From: JANQGH01 sp039030175
GTDB taxonomy: Bacteria > Pseudomonadota > Alphaproteobacteria > DSM-16000 > Inquilinaceae
Direction: 5' to 3'
DNA length: 19,482 nt
Assembly: GCA_039030175.1 (NCBI GenBank)
Contig: JBCCER010000075.1
Span: forward strand, 1 to 19,482
The first letter of the stretch is position 1; each line of letters starts with the position of its first letter. The notes beneath the pieces are model-generated. The model was not told the origin of the DNA and did no database searches. It saw nothing but the letters and a program-made list of their open reading frames with translations. Below are positions 15,454 to 19,482 of this stretch, one piece after another. A program made the position numbers and the translations under genes.

Positions 15454-15741
15454 ATGTCGCTCGATCAGGCCACCGTCGCGCGTATTGCGCATCTGGCCCG
15501 CATTCGCGTTGCCCCAGACGAAGCTGAAGCCCTGCAGAAGGATTTGCAAAACATTCTCGCGTTTGTCGAGCAACTGGGTGAGGTGAATACGGACGACGTG
15601 CCGCCCATGACGAGCGTTACGCCGCAGGCTCTGCGCTGGCGGCAAGACAATGTGAATGACGGTGACAAGCCGGACCAGGTGTTGAAGAACGCCCCGGAAC
15701 AGGCAAGCGGCTTTTACGCTGTGCCGAGGGTGGTCGAATGA
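15454..15741 (+). CDS. gatC: Asp-tRNA(Asn)/Glu-tRNA(Gln) amidotransferase subunit C
   Basis: A 95-residue GatC, the small subunit that wraps around and stabilises GatA and contacts GatB. It has the usual length and pattern: an N-terminal helix with DQATVARIAHLARI, EAEALQKDLQNILAFVEQL, then the PPMTSVTP segment, RWRQDN and a C-terminal PEQASGFYAVPRVVE. The ATG at 15454 is preceded by GGAG 11 nt upstream; a GTG at 15409 would add 15 residues inside the leader hairpin and is unlikely. Its stop overlaps the gatA start by ATGA. It is the first gene of gatCAB, in a divergent arrangement with ruvX. Confidence 0.96.
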   Translation: MSLDQATVARIAHLARIRVAPDEAEALQKDLQNILAFVEQLGEVNTDDVPPMTSVTPQALRWRQDNVNDGDKPDQVLKNAPEQASGFYAVPRVVE

Positions 15742-17225
15742 CCGAACTCAATCATCTAACCATCAGTGATGCGCTGGAAGGCCTAGAGAAGGGCGACTTC
15801 ACCGCCGTGGAATTGACTCGCGCCAATCTGATGGCAATGGAAGAGGCGCGGGGGCTCAATGCCTTTGTGACCGAAACGCCGGAGCGGGCGCTGGAAATGG
15901 CTGCGGCCTCCGATGCGCGGCGCCAGGCCGGCGAGGCAAGGCCGCTGGACGGGATACCGATCGGCGTTAAGGACCTCTATTGCACCGAGGGCGTTAGGAC
16001 TATGGCCGGCAGCCATATTCTGGAGGGATTCACGCCGACCTACGAGAGTACTGTCACCGCCAACCTGTGGCGGGATGGGGCAGTTCTTCTCGGTAAGACC
16101 AATCTGGATGAGTTCGCCATGGGTTCGTCCAACACCACCTCCTACTACGGTGAGGTGCATAACCCTTGGACGCTGGCGGACGAACCCGACGCGCGGCTCG
16201 TGCCTGGCGGTTCGTCCGGAGGGTCCGCTGCTTGCGTGGCCGCCAGGATCGCGACGGCATCGACCGGTACGGATACCGGCGGTTCGATTCGTCAACCCGC
16301 CAGCCTTTGCGGCATTGTCGGCATGAAGCCGACATATGGGCGTTGCTCGCGATGGGGCATCGTTGCCTTTGCCTCGTCGCTTGATCAGGCCGGACCGATG
16401 ACCCGGTCCGTGCGTGATTCCGCGCTGATGCTGACATCCATGGCCGGGTTTGACCCGATGGATTCGACCAGCGTCGATCTGCCGGTACCGGACTATGCCG
16501 CAGCGCTCACCGGCGACATTCGCGGTCTCAAAATTGGCGTGCCGAAGGAGTATCGCATCGACGACATGCCGGGCGAGATCGAGACGCTGTGGCAGCAGGG
16601 TGTCGAATGGATGAAGGCGGCAGGCGCAGAGATTGTCGATGTCAGCCTGCCGCACACCAAGTACGCATTGCCCGCCTACTACATCGTGGCGCCGGCGGAG
16701 GCTTCATCGAACCTCGCCCGCTACGACGGTGTGCGCTACGGGCTGCGGGTGCCCGGCGACAGCCTGATCGAAATGTATGAGAACACGCGGGCCGAGGGCT
16801 TTGGGCAGGAGGTCAAACGTCGGGTCATGATCGGCACCTATGTGCTGTCGGCCGGTTATTACGACGCCTATTACCTGAAGGCCCAAAAGCTGCGGACGCT
16901 GATCGCGCGGGACTTTGAGGAAGCTTACAAAGAGTGCGACCTGCTGCTGACGCCGACCGCGCCATCGACCGCGTTCAAGGTGGGCGATAAACAGGACGAT
17001 CCGATCGCCATGTATCTGAATGACGTCTTCACGGTGCCGGCGAATTTGGCCGGGCTTCCGGGCATCTCTGTCCCAGCCGGCCTTGGGGCAGATGGAGCGC
17101 CGCTGGGCTTGCAGTTGGTCGGTCAGGCTTTTGAGGAAGAAACCTTGTTCCGCGCTGCGGGCGTATTGGAAGAGGCCGCCGGGTTCACAGCAACGCCGGC
17201 GCTGATGGTGGGAGAGGGCGCATGA
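15738..17225 (+). CDS. gatA: Asp-tRNA(Asn)/Glu-tRNA(Gln) amidotransferase subunit A
   Basis: A 495-residue amidase-signature protein that releases ammonia from glutamine and channels it to GatB for amidation of Glu-tRNA(Gln) and/or Asp-tRNA(Asn). The Ser-cisSer-Lys triad can be placed: K78 in GIPIGVKDLYCTEG, S159 in PGGSSGGSAA and S183 in TGTDTGGSIRQPAS. The 24-residue gap between the two serines is as in characterised amidases. About six residues are inserted between K78 and S159 relative to the S. aureus enzyme, around DEPDARL, probably a surface loop. The ATG overlaps the gatC stop, and the stop overlaps the gatB ATG, so translation of the three subunits is probably coupled. Confidence 0.98.
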   Translation: MTELNHLTISDALEGLEKGDFTAVELTRANLMAMEEARGLNAFVTETPERALEMAAASDARRQAGEARPLDGIPIGVKDLYCTEGVRTMAGSHILEGFTPTYESTVTANLWRDGAVLLGKTNLDEFAMGSSNTTSYYGEVHNPWTLADEPDARLVPGGSSGGSAACVAARIATASTGTDTGGSIRQPASLCGIVGMKPTYGRCSRWGIVAFASSLDQAGPMTRSVRDSALMLTSMAGFDPMDSTSVDLPVPDYAAALTGDIRGLKIGVPKEYRIDDMPGEIETLWQQGVEWMKAAGAEIVDVSLPHTKYALPAYYIVAPAEASSNLARYDGVRYGLRVPGDSLIEMYENTRAEGFGQEVKRRVMIGTYVLSAGYYDAYYLKAQKLRTLIARDFEEAYKECDLLLTPTAPSTAFKVGDKQDDPIAMYLNDVFTVPANLAGLPGISVPAGLGADGAPLGLQLVGQAFEEETLFRAAGVLEEAAGFTATPALMVGEGA

Positions 17226-18700
17226 CGACGCAGCCGATCCTTAAGGGAGAGACGGGCGATTGGGAGATGGTGATCGGGCTGGAGGTCCACGCCCAAGTCA
17301 TCTCCGAGGCCAAGCTGTTTTCCGGCGCGGCCACCGATTTCGGCTCGGCCCCAAACAGCCAGGTCAGCCTGGTCGACGCCGCCATGCCAGGCATGTTGCC
17401 GGTGATCAATGGCAAGGCCGTTGAGCAGGCGGTGCGCACGGGCCTCGGCCTCAAGGCCGAGATCAACAAGTTCTCCGTCTTCGACCGCAAGAACTATTTC
17501 TACGCCGACCTGCCGCAGGGCTATCAGATCAGCCAGTATCTGCAGCCGATCGTCGGCAAGGGCGAGATCATCTTGGATCTGCCGAACGATGAAACGCGAA
17601 CCGTCGGCATCACGCGCCTGCATCTGGAACAGGACGCGGGCAAGAGCCTGCACGACCAGGACCCGACGCGCACCTTCGTAGACCTCAACCGGTCCGGTGT
17701 TGCGCTGATGGAGATCGTGTCGGAGCCAGACTTGCGCGGGCCCGAGGAAGCGGCGGCGTATCTGCGCAAGATGCGCGCCATCCTGCGCTATCTTGGCACC
17801 TGCGACGGCAATATGGAGGAAGGCTCCATGCGCTGTGATGTGAACATCTCGGTGCGCAAGGTCGGCGACAATGAGTACGGCACGCGCTGCGAGGTGAAGA
17901 ACGTCAACTCGATCCGCTATGTCATTGCCGCCATCGAGTATGAGGCCCGCCGCCAGATCGACCATATCGAGGATGGCGGCACTGTTGCCCAGGAGACCCG
18001 CCTGTGGGACACCGGGCGCGGCGAGACGCGGCCCCTGCGCGACAAGGAAGAGGCGCACGATTACCGCTACTTTCCGGACCCGGACCTGCTGCCGCTGGAA
18101 TTCGACGACGCCTTTATCGACGGCATCCGCGCGACCCTGCCGGAGCTACCGGACGAGAAGAAGGAACGCTTCGTCACCCATTACGGCCTGTCGGTCTATG
18201 ACGCCGGTGTGCTGGTAGCCGAGCGGGCGCGGGCGGATTTCTATGAATCCGTTGTCGAGGGTGGGCCGAACGGCAGGCGCGACCCGAAGATCTGCGCCAA
18301 CTGGGTGATCACTGAGCTGTTCGGTGCGCTGAACAAGGGCGGCCATGACATTCATGAAAGCCCGATCACGGCGGCCCAGCTTGGCGGCTTGGTAGACCTC
18401 ATCGCCGATGACACGATTAGCGGCCGCATCGCCAAGGATGTCTTTGCCGAGATGTTGGAGACCGGCCAGGACGCCGCCGCCATCGTTGACGCTAAAGGAT
18501 TGAGGCAGGTCACAGACACCGGCGCCATTGAGGGCGAGATTGATACTATTCTGGCTGCCAATCAGGACAAGGTGGCCGAATACAAGGGCGGCAAGCAGAA
18601 GCTGTTCGGCTTCTTTGTCGGCCAAGTGATGAAGGCCACCCAGGGCAAGGCCAACCCCAAACTGGTCAATGAGATCCTGCGCGGCAAACTAGACGGCTAG
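17222..18700 (+). CDS. gatB: Asp-tRNA(Asn)/Glu-tRNA(Gln) amidotransferase subunit B
   Basis: A 492-residue GatB, the subunit that binds misacylated tRNA, activates the carboxylate with ATP and transfers ammonia. The catalytic cradle begins with MVIGLEVHAQV and includes DRKNYFYADLPQGYQISQY, TRLHLEQDAGKSLH, DLNRSGVALMEIVSEPD, GSMRCDVNISV and EVKNVNSIRYV, then DYRYFPDPDLLPL. The C-terminal helical and YqeY-like tail (about 350-492) ends with FFVGQVMKATQGKANPKLVNEIL. Length is normal for the family. A strong ribosome binding site, GGGAGAGG, lies just before the ATG inside the end of gatA. It is the last gene of the operon; no intrinsic terminator follows. Confidence 0.98.
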   Translation: MTTQPILKGETGDWEMVIGLEVHAQVISEAKLFSGAATDFGSAPNSQVSLVDAAMPGMLPVINGKAVEQAVRTGLGLKAEINKFSVFDRKNYFYADLPQGYQISQYLQPIVGKGEIILDLPNDETRTVGITRLHLEQDAGKSLHDQDPTRTFVDLNRSGVALMEIVSEPDLRGPEEAAAYLRKMRAILRYLGTCDGNMEEGSMRCDVNISVRKVGDNEYGTRCEVKNVNSIRYVIAAIEYEARRQIDHIEDGGTVAQETRLWDTGRGETRPLRDKEEAHDYRYFPDPDLLPLEFDDAFIDGIRATLPELPDEKKERFVTHYGLSVYDAGVLVAERARADFYESVVEGGPNGRRDPKICANWVITELFGALNKGGHDIHESPITAAQLGGLVDLIADDTISGRIAKDVFAEMLETGQDAAAIVDAKGLRQVTDTGAIEGEIDTILAANQDKVAEYKGGKQKLFGFFVGQVMKATQGKANPKLVNEILRGKLDG

Positions 18701-18744
18701 CCACCGCTGGCGACACGCGGCTGGTGGCGATTGGGAGGGAACCC

Positions 18745-19482
18745 ATGTCCGAACATCTCGGCACCGAAAGCCTCGTCCAAGGCGACCGTGCGCCGGACTT
18801 CATGCTGCCGGACCAACACCGCCAGGTGGACCCGTTCTATACGCTGGTCCAGGGTGGGCACATCCTGCTGCATTTCTTCCCTGGCTTCACCAAGCCGGCC
18901 GACGAGCGCGAGCTAAAGCGCATCGCCGCGAAGTCGGACGCGCTGAAGCAGGCCGGGGTCGAAGTTTACGCCATCGCGCTCGGAGATTTCGCCGCCAACT
19001 GCAAGGCGGCGCTGGCACGCAAACTGCCCTTCGAGGTCTTCACCGACCCGCAAGGCGCGGTGCATGAGCGCTATGGCCTGATGGCGCACCATCTGGGCAG
19101 CAAGCCGGACATCGTCACGTTTTTGCTCGACCCCAACCAGCGGGTGCTGGGCAGCTTCATCGGCGGCGCCAAACCCCAGGTCGACCGCGCGCTCGCCGCG
19201 CTTGGCAAGCAGCCGACCGAGCCGCCGCGCACCATCACCCGCGCTGCACCTGTGCTGCTTATCCCCGGCGTGCTCGACCGACCCTTCTGTCGCAAGCTGA
19301 TCGACATTTGGCATTCTCACAACGAGCCCTCCGGCACCATCACCATGGGCGAAAAGGGCGGGGCGACCAAGGCGGACCGAGACCAGGTCAAGCGCCGCCG
19401 CGACCATCATGTGCGCGACAAGGACCTCTTCGAGGAGATCGAGGCCCGCGTCTTCGCCCGCGTGGCGCCAGAAATCCTCACC
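18745..19482 (+). CDS. Redoxin-like protein without peroxidatic Cys, fused to a second domain (cut by window end)
   Basis: The first 246 residues are present and the frame runs off the right edge. Residues 8-155 look like an AhpC/TSA-type thioredoxin fold: GDRAPDFMLPDQ, HILLHFFPGFT, VEVYAIALGD, FEVFTDPQGAVHERYGL and TFLLDPNQRVLGSFIGG. The peroxidatic Cys expected just after FFPGFT is absent, as that stretch reads KPADEREL; the only cysteines seen are C86 and C182. A second domain starts at about 165 (APVLLIPGVLDRPFCRKLID) and resembles the opening of prolyl-4-hydroxylase-like 2OG-Fe(II) oxygenases, with RRRDHHVRD at 217-225. The iron-binding residues, if any, lie beyond the edge. The start has a strong GGGAGGGA before it and lies 44 bp after gatB. 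Naming of the second domain is tentative. Confidence 0.8.
   Translation, partial: MSEHLGTESLVQGDRAPDFMLPDQHRQVDPFYTLVQGGHILLHFFPGFTKPADERELKRIAAKSDALKQAGVEVYAIALGDFAANCKAALARKLPFEVFTDPQGAVHERYGLMAHHLGSKPDIVTFLLDPNQRVLGSFIGGAKPQVDRALAALGKQPTEPPRTITRAAPVLLIPGVLDRPFCRKLIDIWHSHNEPSGTITMGEKGGATKADRDQVKRRRDHHVRDKDLFEEIEARVFARVAPEILT

Noticed and set aside
15783..16655. 290-codon open frame on the minus strand inside gatA
   Set aside because: It lies wholly opposite gatA, has Arg/His/Gly-rich composition typical of antisense frames in high-GC DNA and shows no domain.
17123..18058. 311-codon open frame on the minus strand opposite the gatA end and gatB
   Set aside because: Antisense to strongly conserved coding sequence; its composition mirrors the sense codons and no motif is recognisable.
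18700..18728. GCCACC/GGTGGC inverted repeat after gatB as a terminator
   Set aside because: The stem is only about 6 bp with a 17-nt loop and no T-run follows; it also sits just before the ribosome binding site of the redoxin-like gene.

Overview
The window looks like a stretch of chromosome from an alphaproteobacterium, most likely Rhodospirillales-like. The grounds are high-GC codon use and the gene order pyrB-pyrC-plsY, dprA-topA-rnr and ruvX beside gatCAB, which I know from that class. The order assignment is inference; the class is fairly secure. Nearly all of the DNA is coding, no stretch of 300 bases lacks a gene, and I see no tRNA, rRNA, CRISPR array, insertion sequence or phage gene.

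Layout, left to right. On the minus strand (1-6902), dprA, topA and rnr run toward the left edge, followed by a cut-off S41/PDZ lipoprotein protease. A plus-strand gene (7138-7779) encodes a glycine-zipper/OmpA-domain lipoprotein and ends in a strong intrinsic terminator. A second minus-strand run (7894-12940) reads pyrB, a degenerate pyrC, plsY, then a Tat-exported small subunit and a GMC flavoprotein large subunit of a predicted periplasmic dehydrogenase. Divergent from pyrB is a DMT/EamA permease (13038-13922). It converges on a minus-strand pair, ruvX and an AEC-family permease (13941-15331). Divergent from ruvX is gatC-gatA-gatB (15454-18700), joined by ATGA overlaps. A redoxin-like protein with the start of a second, possibly oxygenase-type, domain (18745 on) runs off the right edge.

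Functionally, most genes are housekeeping: pyrimidine synthesis, phospholipid acylation, DNA uptake/recombination, supercoiling, RNA decay, Holliday-junction/rRNA processing and tRNA-dependent amidation. The accessory part is 7138-9979, where an OmpA-like lipoprotein and a two-subunit FAD dehydrogenase sit between plsY and dprA, genes that I expect to be adjacent in relatives. The dehydrogenase large subunit carries four cysteines spaced as in the [3Fe-4S] site of bacterial FAD glucose dehydrogenase. Its partner carries the only Tat signal, and no cytochrome subunit follows.

I found no clearly new multi-gene system. The points most worth a second look are: the dihydroorotase homologue that has lost its HxH metal site; the incomplete dehydrogenase inserted into a conserved run; a terminator-like hairpin in the gatC leader; a redoxin domain without a peroxidatic cysteine fused to another domain; and a direct repeat with an 11-bp period upstream of the lipoprotein gene.
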